Assembly (NCBI GenBank): GCA_902556205.1
Contig: CACDVH010000002.1
Span: 124,001-188,000 of the forward strand
Reading direction: 5' to 3'
DNA length: 64,000 nucleotides
Origin: an uncultured Gammaproteobacteria bacterium
GTDB lineage: Bacteria > Pseudomonadota > Gammaproteobacteria > PS1 > Pseudothioglobaceae
Each line of letters begins with the position of its first letter. Positions within the stretch are counted from its first letter, which is position 1. The position numbers and the translations under genes were made by a program. Positions 54,670-64,000 of the stretch are shown here, in pieces. The notes beneath the pieces were generated by a model. That model was not told where the DNA came from, made no database searches, and saw only the letters and a program-made list of their open reading frames with translations.

Positions 54670-55161
54670 ATGAAGGTTTTAGTAATATTTTTTTTTTGTT
54701 TTCTGTGCTTTTCGACAAATGCTGAAAATATCAAAATTGGTTTTATTGATACTAATCAAGTTGTAACTAACTTATCTCAATACAAAGCAAGCATCGATGA
54801 AATTTCAAGTGAATTTGAACCTAAGAAACAAGAGCTATTAGATTTATATAATCATATTGAATTAGTTAGAACAAAGATTGATGAAATTCTTAAATCTGAT
54901 TCAAATAAATCTATTGAGGATGAATTAATAAAACTTTCAAACTTAGAGCAAAGCTTTAGGAAGGAAACTGAGTTTTGGCAAAATACCATGAATAATAAAA
55001 AAATTGATTTACTTAAAGAAATTGAAATTCTTGTAAATCAAACTATTAATGAGTATGCAAAGAGAGAGAATTATGATCTCATTCTTTATGAAAATATAGC
55101 TTTTGCAAGTGATAAGGTGGATATATCAAAAGAAATAATTGCTGAAATTGAAAAACTATGA
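54670..55161 (+). CDS. skp: OmpH/Skp family periplasmic chaperone
   Basis: 163 residues. Signal peptide to about residue 18 (...STNAE), then IKIGFIDTNQVVTNLSQYKASIDEISSEFEPKKQELLDLYNHIE, the N-terminal strand and the start of a long charged coiled coil, and a C-terminal YAKRENYDLILYENIAFASDKVDIS strand region. This is the jellyfish-like Skp layout. It guards unfolded barrel proteins on their way to BamA, the preceding gene, and overlaps lpxD by 4 bases. Confidence 0.92.
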   Translation: MKVLVIFFFCFLCFSTNAENIKIGFIDTNQVVTNLSQYKASIDEISSEFEPKKQELLDLYNHIELVRTKIDEILKSDSNKSIEDELIKLSNLEQSFRKETEFWQNTMNNKKIDLLKEIEILVNQTINEYAKRENYDLILYENIAFASDKVDISKEIIAEIEKL

Positions 55162-56153
55162 AGCTTACATTACAAGAAATTGCTAATTTGATTGATGGCT
55201 TAATTGAAGGGGATAATACTAAAGAAATCTGTGGACTTAACTCTCTAGCAAACGCAGACTCTAATCAGATTTCATATGCAGTCAGTTTAAAGTACAAAGA
55301 TGCCTTGATTGACTCAAAAGCGGGTGCAATTATTTTAAATGATGGGCTTAAACAGCTCTGTAATACAAATGCAATTGTTGTTAGGGACGCTTATCTTGCC
55401 TACTCAATACTTTCTCATAGATTTAAGCAAAGCCAAAGTGTTAATAATTTAAGTTTTGGAAATGCGGTTAATTTTCCTAATACTCAAATTGCCTCAAGCT
55501 CTTTAATTGGCAAAGATGTTGAGATTGGCACTAAAACAATAATTCATCATAATTGTGTAATAGAAGATAATACCTCTATAGGTGAAGGCTGTTTGATTGA
55601 ATCAAACGTCACAATTCAACAAGGCAGCGTAATTGGAGACAACTGCATCATATCTCCTGGAGCAGTAATAGGTTCAGAAGGTTTTGGAAATGCAAGAAAC
55701 AATAAAAAATGGAGCTCTATAGCTCATTTGGGAAATGTATCCATTGGAAACAATGTGTCAATTGGTGCTAACACTACGATAGACCGAGGGTCAATATCAA
55801 ATACCGAAATTCATGATGGTGTAAAGATTGACAACCTCATACATATTGCCCACAATGTAGTCATTGGAGAAGATACAGCGATTGCAGCAAAAACTGGCAT
55901 TGCTGGATCAACAAAAATTGGTAAACGATGTATGATTGGAGGCGCTGTAGGGATTGTTGGTCATCTAAATATTGCTGATGATGTTGTCATTAATGCAACA
56001 AGTACGGTGAATCGTAATATTTCAAAGCCTGGCATTTACACTGGCTTTATGCCTATCATGCTTCACTCTGAATGGAAAAAGGTTGGGATGTGGTTATCAA
56101 AACTTGATAAAATTGCCAGTTTCCTGAAGATTAAATTGAAAAACATTAGGTAA
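55158..56153 (+). CDS. lpxD: UDP-3-O-acylglucosamine N-acyltransferase
   Basis: 331 residues. An N-terminal uridine-binding domain (about 1-95, AVSLKYKDALIDSKAGAIIL) precedes left-handed beta-helix hexapeptide repeats (IGKDVEIGTKTIIHHNCVI...). The catalytic histidine lies in HIAHNVVIGE. It adds the second acyl chain in lipid A synthesis. skp, lpxD, fabZ and lpxA are separated by no more than 4 bases. Confidence 0.96.
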   Translation: MKLTLQEIANLIDGLIEGDNTKEICGLNSLANADSNQISYAVSLKYKDALIDSKAGAIILNDGLKQLCNTNAIVVRDAYLAYSILSHRFKQSQSVNNLSFGNAVNFPNTQIASSSLIGKDVEIGTKTIIHHNCVIEDNTSIGEGCLIESNVTIQQGSVIGDNCIISPGAVIGSEGFGNARNNKKWSSIAHLGNVSIGNNVSIGANTTIDRGSISNTEIHDGVKIDNLIHIAHNVVIGEDTAIAAKTGIAGSTKIGKRCMIGGAVGIVGHLNIADDVVINATSTVNRNISKPGIYTGFMPIMLHSEWKKVGMWLSKLDKIASFLKIKLKNIR

Positions 56154-56157
56154 GCTT

Positions 56158-56604
56158 ATGGAAATGAATATTAACGAGGTAAAGAACTTTCTTCCTCATC
56201 GCTACCCTTTTTTACTTATTGACAGGGTAATTAGCTTTGAATCAGGCAAGAATTTAACTGCCATCAAAAACGTCTCCTTTAATGAGCCCCAATTTACTGG
56301 GCACTTTCCTGATCAGCCCATTATGCCTGGAGTCCTTATTATTGAGGCAATGGCTCAGGCAACGGGTATATTAGCCTTTAAATCAGAAGTAGGCAGACCA
56401 GAAATTGGACAGATTTATATGTTGGTTGGTGTTGATAAAGTTCGCTTCAAAAGAATAGTTGAACCAGGTGATCAGCTTGAAATTTATGCTGAAGTTATTA
56501 CAGTTAAGCGCGGAATGTGGAAGTTTAGCTGCACCGCTAAAGTAGAAGGCGGACTTGTGACTTCTGCTGATATTTTATGCACACAAAAAAAAGCGGATAG
56601 CTGA
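56158..56604 (+). CDS. fabZ: 3-hydroxyacyl-ACP dehydratase
   Basis: 148 residues. The hot-dog fold has the catalytic histidine in GHFPDQPIMPGVLIIEAMAQATG and the glutamate in the same block; LPHRYPFLLIDRV opens the protein. It dehydrates hydroxyacyl-ACP and so competes with LpxA and LpxD for the same substrate, which explains its place between their genes. Confidence 0.97.
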   Translation: MEMNINEVKNFLPHRYPFLLIDRVISFESGKNLTAIKNVSFNEPQFTGHFPDQPIMPGVLIIEAMAQATGILAFKSEVGRPEIGQIYMLVGVDKVRFKRIVEPGDQLEIYAEVITVKRGMWKFSCTAKVEGGLVTSADILCTQKKADS

Positions 56605-56606
56605 CA

Positions 56607-57404
56607 ATGTCTATTGATCCATCGGCAATAGTTCATGAAAGTGCTAAGATACATAAGAGTGCAATTATTGCAGCCTATGCAATGATTGGTGCTCATGTTG
56701 AAATTGGTCCAGGTACAGTCGTTGACTCTCACGCTGTTATTGAAGGTCCAACAAAGATTGGCAAAAATAACCACATTTATTCTTTCGCTTCAATTGGAGG
56801 TGATCCTCAAGACATAACTTATCAAGATGGTCAAGAGAGCAATCTTGTGATTGGTGATGACAATCTTATTAGAGAATTTTGCACAATTAATAGGGGTACT
56901 GAAAAGGAAAACTCTTTAACTAGAATTGGCTCCAACAACATGCTTATGTCTTATGTTCATATTGCTCATGATTGCCAGCTGGGTGACCATATCATTATGT
57001 CAAATAATGCCTCACTTGCTGGACACGTAAGAATTTCTGACTGGGCCATATTAAATGGTTTTGTTCTGGTTAAGCAGTTTTGTAGTATCGGAAGACATGC
57101 CTATGCAGCGATGGGATGTCAAATCAATAAAGATATACCGGACTATATGGTTGCTGCTGGCATTAACCCAAGAATTAGAAGTATCAATACAGTAGGTTTG
57201 AAACGAAGAGGTTTTAGTGCAAGCTCAATCTCTTCTATCAAGCGCGCATTTAAAGTTGTTTATAGAGACTCTCAAGGTAGACTTCTAGATCAGGCTCTCA
57301 AGGAGCTTGAAGCATCAGAATCCGATAGCGCTGAAGTAATGCAATTTGTCAAATGTATTCGAAATTCAAGAGTGGGCATCATGCGTGGCCCAGTAGATGA
57401 GTAG
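56607..57404 (+). CDS. lpxA: UDP-N-acetylglucosamine acyltransferase
   Basis: 265 residues. Hexapeptide repeats at the N-terminus (IDPSAIVHESAKIHKSAIIAAYAMIGAHVEIGPGTVV), catalytic histidine in YVHIAHDCQLGDH, and a helical C-terminus with GLKRRGFSASSISSIKRAFKVVYR. It performs the first step of lipid A synthesis. lpxB, which often follows, is replaced here by murJ. Confidence 0.97.
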   Translation: MSIDPSAIVHESAKIHKSAIIAAYAMIGAHVEIGPGTVVDSHAVIEGPTKIGKNNHIYSFASIGGDPQDITYQDGQESNLVIGDDNLIREFCTINRGTEKENSLTRIGSNNMLMSYVHIAHDCQLGDHIIMSNNASLAGHVRISDWAILNGFVLVKQFCSIGRHAYAAMGCQINKDIPDYMVAAGINPRIRSINTVGLKRRGFSASSISSIKRAFKVVYRDSQGRLLDQALKELEASESDSAEVMQFVKCIRNSRVGIMRGPVDE

Positions 57405-57421
57405 ATAATTTCAATTAAGTC

Positions 57422-58951
57422 ATGTCCAAGTCATTTATAAGGTCAAGCAGTATTGTCTCTGCAATGACCTTTATATCAAGGATTTTAGGTTTAATCAGAG
57501 ACTTTATAATTGCGCGCTTATTTGGAGCTAATGAGCTTACTGATGCCTTTTTAGTAGCATTCAGAATCCCTAATTTCTTTAGGCGCTTGTTTGCCGAAGG
57601 AGCCTTTTCTCAGGCTTTTCTTCCTATCCTAGCTGAAACTAAGGCGAATGAAAACGACATAGAAGTTCAGTTAGTAATTAATCATATGGCTACAAAACTT
57701 TTAAGTGTGCTAATGATTATTACACTTATTGCAGTTATGGCTGCCCCTTTAGTGATCTTTATTTTTGCATGGGGTTTTTACTTTAAGGCTGATCCTTATC
57801 AATTTCATTTGGCTTCAGATATGTTGAGAATTACCTTTCCATACCTCCTATTGATTTCATTAACAGCATTATCAGGATCAATTTTGAACACTTATGATAA
57901 TTTTACTGTACCTGCATTTACTCCAGTACTACTTAATATCTCATTAATTATTAGTGCCATTTTTTTATCACAATTTCTTAGTAATCCTATTATGGCTCTT
58001 GCATGGGGAGTTTTAATTGGAGGAATACTTCAACTTGCTTTTCAGATTCCTTTTTTAAGAAAAATAAAAAAATTACCAAAATTGCAATTTGGACATCATA
58101 AGACGCTTAGTACTCTAAAAAAGAGAATGCTGCCCGCTCTTTTTGGAGTGTCAGTTTCTCAAATCAACCTTCTTATAGACACTATGATTGCCTCCACTCT
58201 AATTGCTGGAAGTGTTTCATGGCTATACTACTCAGACAGGCTCCTAGAATTACCCTTAGCCCTCATAGGTATTGCTCTTGCTACAGTAGCACTTGCTAAA
58301 CTCAGCAATTATCATGCACTTAAGGATACTGAGAACTTTGTTAAAACCATTAATAAAGCATTATTAATAGCTTTAATTTTGGGATTTCCAGCGTGTCTAG
58401 GCCTTATTCTCTTATCTAAAGAGCTAATTATTACCCTTTTTCAATATGGCGAATTTAGTTTAGATTCAGCTATTAAAACTTCACTGAGTCTTCAGGCCTA
58501 TGGCTCAGGGCTAATGGCATTTATTGCAATTAAGATTTTTGCTCCTGTATTCCTATCAAGAGGTGATACAAAAACTCCTGTTAAAGCTGGAATTGTAGCA
58601 ATGGTATCAAATATTATTTTAAACCTAATACTCGTTCAATTTTATGGTCATATTGGGCTTGCAGCAGCTACCTCACTGTCTGCATTATTGAATGCTTCAA
58701 TACTTTACTTCTATATGATTAAACAATCCATCTTTAAGTTTGATGCTGCTTTCTATAAAATGCTAACTAAAGTCTTATTTGCGGTGACTTTGATGTCATC
58801 ATATATTATGTTTTTTGATACAAATATCGAAGCTTATTTTAATTCTTCAATATTTGATAGATGCTGGTTATTATTCAAGTCCATAGCTATATCAGCGTCT
58901 ATTTATTTTTTATCATTATTTGTTTTTGGAGTAAGGTTTAAAGATCTATGA
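57422..58951 (+). CDS. murJ: Lipid II flippase MurJ
   Basis: 509 residues, about fourteen membrane segments. [67 protein letters not shown] is the N-terminal MurJ signature, with the charged residues that line the cavity (R in RIPNFFRR, D in LTDAF). It moves lipid II across the inner membrane. It overlaps yggX by 4 bases. Confidence 0.96.
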   Translation: MSKSFIRSSSIVSAMTFISRILGLIRDFIIARLFGANELTDAFLVAFRIPNFFRRLFAEGAFSQAFLPILAETKANENDIEVQLVINHMATKLLSVLMIITLIAVMAAPLVIFIFAWGFYFKADPYQFHLASDMLRITFPYLLLISLTALSGSILNTYDNFTVPAFTPVLLNISLIISAIFLSQFLSNPIMALAWGVLIGGILQLAFQIPFLRKIKKLPKLQFGHHKTLSTLKKRMLPALFGVSVSQINLLIDTMIASTLIAGSVSWLYYSDRLLELPLALIGIALATVALAKLSNYHALKDTENFVKTINKALLIALILGFPACLGLILLSKELIITLFQYGEFSLDSAIKTSLSLQAYGSGLMAFIAIKIFAPVFLSRGDTKTPVKAGIVAMVSNIILNLILVQFYGHIGLAAATSLSALLNASILYFYMIKQSIFKFDAAFYKMLTKVLFAVTLMSSYIMFFDTNIEAYFNSSIFDRCWLLFKSIAISASIYFLSLFVFGVRFKDL

Positions 58952-59217
58952 ATACAGTTAACTGCATCAAATTGAATAAAAAGCTTGAAGGTTTAGATAG
59001 AGCGCCCTATCCTGGAGAGCTTGGAAAAAGAATATTAGAATCAGTCTCAAAAGAAGCTTGGCAACAATGGCTTGATTATCAAACAATGCTAATTAATGAA
59101 AATAGTTTGAATCTTTTTGATGAATCCTCACAAAGCTATCTCAAGCAACAAATGGAAAATTACTTTTTCTCTGAGGGAGGTGATGTGGATAAGATTAAGG
59201 GCTACACGCCTAAATAG
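58948..59217 (+). CDS. yggX: Iron-trafficking / oxidative damage protection protein YggX
   Basis: 89 residues. [55 protein letters not shown] and GYTPK match YggX from end to end. Its single conserved cysteine is in NCIKL. YggX protects iron-sulfur proteins from oxidation. It usually neighbours mutY; here it follows murJ. Confidence 0.94.
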   Translation: MNTVNCIKLNKKLEGLDRAPYPGELGKRILESVSKEAWQQWLDYQTMLINENSLNLFDESSQSYLKQQMENYFFSEGGDVDKIKGYTPK

Positions 59218-59231
59218 CTCAACTAAAATAA

Positions 59232-59883
<652 letters not shown>

Positions 59884-59914
59884 TTAGGCCTAATTTATCG
59901 TACTAAGGAAGTTA

Positions 59915-60742
59915 ATGAGTGATTTTGCATTATCGATAAACAATGTATCTAGAGATCTAGAGGTACAGAAGTACCCACCTATTCTTACGCCAGAAGAAGA
60001 ATACGATTTAGCCATTCAACTCTATGAAAATGGGAGTCTCTCTGCTGCAAAGAAGCTCGTTATGTCTCATATGCGTTTCGTTGCTTTTATTGCTCATGGC
60101 TATAAAGGCTATGGATTAGAGCAAGCGGACTTAATCCAGGAAGGAACAATTGGTTTAATGAAAGCCGTTAAAAGGTTTAATCCTCACAAAAAAGTTAGAT
60201 TGTCATCATTTGCTGTCTATTGGATTCGTGCTGAGATTCATGAATATATTTTCAAAAACTGGAAAATAGTTAAAGTTGCAACAACAAAAGCTCAAAGAAA
60301 ACTTTTCTTTAAGCTCAAGAAAGCAAAATCTAATATCTTTCAGTCACTAACCAATGAGCAAGCAAAAGTGATTGCTGATGACCTTGGCGTTAAAGAAAAA
60401 GATGTCATTGAAATGGAATCAAGGCTTCAGCTGAACGATGTTGCCTTTGAAGTTAATGATGATGAAGATGCTTACACGCCAGAACATTATGTTGCAGATC
60501 CTGGTAAAAATCCTGAGCAATTAGTTCTTAGTGATAAAAGTCAAGAAGACCAACACAAAAGGCTTTATCAAGCACTTTCTTCCTTAGATCAAAGAAGTAT
60601 CGAAATTTTACAATCAAGGTACTTGAAAGAAGAAAAAGAGACCCTACATACTTTAGCAGACAAGTATGGTGTTTCCGCTGAAAGGGTACGTCAACTTGAA
60701 AACAAAGCTATAAAGAAGCTTAAAGAACGTCTAGAAGAATAA
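59915..60742 (+). CDS. rpoH: RNA polymerase heat-shock sigma factor (sigma-32)
   Basis: 275 residues, preceded by AAGGAAG. Region 2 has HMRFVAFIAHGYKGYGLEQADLIQEGTIGLMKAVKRFNP and VRLSSFAVYWIRAEIHEYIFKNW; the RpoH box QRKLFFKLKKAK separates sigma-32 from other sigma factors; region 4 ends with YGVSAERVRQLENKAIKKLKERL. It directs transcription of chaperone genes, here placed directly downstream (groES starts 42 bases later). Confidence 0.97.
   Translation: MSDFALSINNVSRDLEVQKYPPILTPEEEYDLAIQLYENGSLSAAKKLVMSHMRFVAFIAHGYKGYGLEQADLIQEGTIGLMKAVKRFNPHKKVRLSSFAVYWIRAEIHEYIFKNWKIVKVATTKAQRKLFFKLKKAKSNIFQSLTNEQAKVIADDLGVKEKDVIEMESRLQLNDVAFEVNDDEDAYTPEHYVADPGKNPEQLVLSDKSQEDQHKRLYQALSSLDQRSIEILQSRYLKEEKETLHTLADKYGVSAERVRQLENKAIKKLKERLEE
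60622..60649 (+). promoter_or_regulatory. Possible sigma-32-type promoter for groESL inside rpoH
   Basis: CTTGAA (60622-60627), 14 bases, then CCCTACAT, which keeps 5 of the 7 specified positions of the sigma-32 -10 consensus CCCCATNT. It lies in coding sequence 136 bases upstream of the groES start. A chance match within the region 4 codons is quite possible. Confidence 0.3.
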
Positions 60743-60784
60743 TTTTTTTCTACGACATTTTTTTTTGTAATACCAGGAGAAAAC

Positions 60785-61075
60785 ATGGAAATCCGTCCCC
60801 TTCACGATCGCGTAATCGTTCGTAGAGTAGAAGAAAAGAAGACTACTGCTAGTGGTCTAATAATCCCTGATTCATCAACTGAAAAACCATCTAGAGGTGA
60901 AGTTGTTGCTGCAGGAAATGGAAGAATAAGTGCACAAGGAGACTTAATCCCTTTGGATGTTAAGGTTGGTGACACAGTAATGTTTGGACAATATTCAGGT
61001 TCAGAAATCACAGTAGGAGAAGAAAAACTTCTCGTGATGAGTGAAGATGAGATTGTTGCAGTAATTGAAGAATAA
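60785..61075 (+). CDS. groES: Co-chaperonin GroES
   Basis: 96 residues, preceded by [37 protein letters not shown] and the mobile loop, then [34 protein letters not shown], are standard. It caps GroEL. groEL starts 12 bases after its stop. Confidence 0.98.
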   Translation: MEIRPLHDRVIVRRVEEKKTTASGLIIPDSSTEKPSRGEVVAAGNGRISAQGDLIPLDVKVGDTVMFGQYSGSEITVGEEKLLVMSEDEIVAVIEE

Positions 61076-62728
<1,653 letters not shown>

Positions 62729-62746
62729 ATCTGCTGATTTGGAGAG

Positions 62747-62775
62747 AAAAGCCCCATTTTTTGGGGCTTTTTTTT
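62747..62775 (+). terminator. Intrinsic terminator after groEL
   Basis: A 10-base perfect stem, AAAAGCCCCA (62747-62756) with TGGGGCTTTT (62762-62771), a five-T loop and a T run after the stem. Confidence 0.93.
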
Positions 62776-62810
62776 GGTATTATGATTGCCAATTAAATCT
62801 TTCATAAACT

Positions 62811-64000
62811 ATGTCAAATTACGACGCATCCTCGATAGAAGTCTTAACTGGCCTGGAGCCAGTCAAAAAACGTCCAGGGATGTATACAGACACAGAAAAT
62901 CCTAATCATCTCGCGCAAGAGGTTATAGATAATAGTGTCGATGAGGCGGTCTCTGGATACGCAACTCAAATCAACGTTACTCTGCATAAAGACAACTCGA
63001 TGTCGGTTGAGGATAATGGCAGAGGAATACCAATAGATATTCATCCAAAAGAAGGCACTCCTGCTGTTGAAGTTATACTCACAAAACTTCATGCGGGTGG
63101 TAAGTTTTCTAATGATTCATACCAGTTCTCTGGCGGTCTTCATGGTGTTGGAATTTCCGTTGTTAATGCCCTTTCAAGCTCTATCGAAGTATGGATTAAA
63201 AGGGATGCTAAACACTACTTTATGAAGTTTGAATCTAGCGTTAAGTCAAATGATTTAGAAGAAATAGGAACGGTTGGAAAGCGCAATACAGGGACGTTAA
63301 TCAAGTTTATGCCTGATGCACAGTTCTTTGATTCTGTTAAATTCTCTATTAAAAAATTAAGACATAATCTTAGGTCTAAAGCGGTACTTTGTCCTGGACT
63401 TGCAGTTAACTTTAAAAATGAAATTGATGAATCTGAGGATAATTGGATTTTTGAGGATGGAATTAAGGATTACCTACTAGCCTCTTTAGATGGGTTAGAT
63501 TGCGTGCCAAACACCCCTTTTGTTATTTCATTTGGAACCAAAGAGGAGCAGCTAGATTGTGCCCTAACCTGGACTGAAAACACAAGCAATACGACAGCGG
63601 AAAGTTTTGTAAATTTAATCCCTACGATTGGAGGTGGAACGCATGTTAATGGACTCAGATCTGGTTTAACTGAAGCGCTCAAAGAGTTTTGTGAATTCAG
63701 AAACCTTATTCCAAAAAACATCAAACTAACTCCTGATGATGTTTGGCAAAGAATTGCATTTGTTTTATCCATTAAAATTTTAGACCCACAATTTTCTGGA
63801 CAAACTAAGGAAAGGCTCTCATCTCGTGAGAGCGCTTCATTCGTGTCAGGTGTTGTAAAGGATTCATTTAGCCTATGGCTTAACCAGCATACAGACATTG
63901 CTGAAAAAATTGCAGAGTTAGCTATTCTCAATGCTCAATCAAGATTAAAGACAGCTAAGAAAGTTGTTCGAAAGAAAATAGTGAGTGGCCCCGCCCTTCC
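62811..64000 (+). CDS. parE: DNA topoisomerase IV subunit B, N-terminal part (runs off window)
   Basis: Open from the ATG at 62811 to the window end (396 codons). DASSIEVLTGLEPVKKRPGMYTDTENPNHLAQEVIDNSVDEAVSGYA is the ParE rather than GyrB wording; the GHKL ATPase motifs DNGRGIPIDIHP and FSGGLHGVGISVVNALS are intact, and the transducer domain (about 225-390) includes LIPTIGGGTHVNGLRSGL. With ParC it decatenates replicated chromosomes. The TOPRIM and C-terminal parts lie beyond the window. Confidence 0.97.
   Translation, partial: MSNYDASSIEVLTGLEPVKKRPGMYTDTENPNHLAQEVIDNSVDEAVSGYATQINVTLHKDNSMSVEDNGRGIPIDIHPKEGTPAVEVILTKLHAGGKFSNDSYQFSGGLHGVGISVVNALSSSIEVWIKRDAKHYFMKFESSVKSNDLEEIGTVGKRNTGTLIKFMPDAQFFDSVKFSIKKLRHNLRSKAVLCPGLAVNFKNEIDESEDNWIFEDGIKDYLLASLDGLDCVPNTPFVISFGTKEEQLDCALTWTENTSNTTAESFVNLIPTIGGGTHVNGLRSGLTEALKEFCEFRNLIPKNIKLTPDDVWQRIAFVLSIKILDPQFSGQTKERLSSRESASFVSGVVKDSFSLWLNQHTDIAEKIAELAILNAQSRLKTAKKVVRKKIVSGPAL

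Overview
The window is AT-rich chromosomal DNA of a Gram-negative gammaproteobacterium with short intergenic gaps. Support comes from gammaproteobacterial gene orders (rnc-era-recO-pdxJ-acpS, MFS-ssb, tolB-pal-cpoB, lipB-lipA, pdxA-rsmA-apaG-apaH, bamA-skp-lpxD-fabZ-lpxA, rpoH, groESL, nrdA-nrdB-2Fe2S ferredoxin) and from large uptake systems for betaine-type osmolytes and amino acids. A streamlined marine lineage close to SUP05/Candidatus Thioglobus fits best; that assignment is inference from gene content and base composition.

Region 1 (1-3994) has the 5' part of a carboxyl-terminal processing protease on the minus strand, then small secreted or membrane proteins: a nuclease-fold protein, an Adhesin_E-like/TolA-C-like fusion and a CPXCG zinc protein. 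Region 2 (4156-6780) is a compact integrated element. It sits at the 3' end of a tRNA-Arg(CCG) gene, is bounded by 23-bp direct repeats, and carries a protein with seven zinc-ribbon repeats around a PD-(D/E)XK-type nuclease core plus a two-helix membrane protein. It has no recombinase. Region 3 (6816-10917) holds an MFS carrier, a sulfotransferase-like protein, cytochrome b561, a MutT-type Nudix enzyme and an alpha/beta hydrolase. Region 4 (10977-15651) is a glycine-betaine-type ABC transporter (binding protein, terminator, ATPase, permease) with a convergent PLP enzyme of the D-cysteine desulfhydrase/L-cysteate sulfo-lyase family.

Region 5 (15714-32237) is core: lgt-thyA-rnc-era-recO-pdxJ-acpS; ssb, an MFS carrier and bamD on the minus strand; spoT; iscX-tolB-pal-cpoB-pabB; and glutamine-dependent NAD synthetase. 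The NAD synthetase has a phage-repressor-like helix-turn-helix domain fused at its N-terminus and a near-perfect inverted repeat just upstream, which suggests a self-regulating enzyme. Pal has an unusual insertion of two tandem repeats. Region 6 (32665-38659) is an aapJQMP general amino-acid ABC transporter, an orphan winged-helix protein and an EamA exporter. Region 7 (38754-46065) is nrdAB-ferredoxin behind two NrdR boxes exactly 32 bp apart, then minus-strand mnmH-selD (2-selenouridine tRNA modification), an all-alpha dUTPase and a rhodanese, then ybeD. Region 8 (46072-64000) runs lipB-lipA, DUF2177, pdxA-rsmA-apaG-apaH, dapF (minus), DUF971, bamA-skp-lpxD-fabZ-lpxA-murJ-yggX-gmk, rpoH, groES-groEL and the 5' part of parE.

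The strongest candidates for something new are the HTH-NadE fusion with its operator-like palindrome and the recombinase-less tRNA-Arg element with its zinc-ribbon nuclease. No rRNA operon, CRISPR array or insertion sequence was seen.
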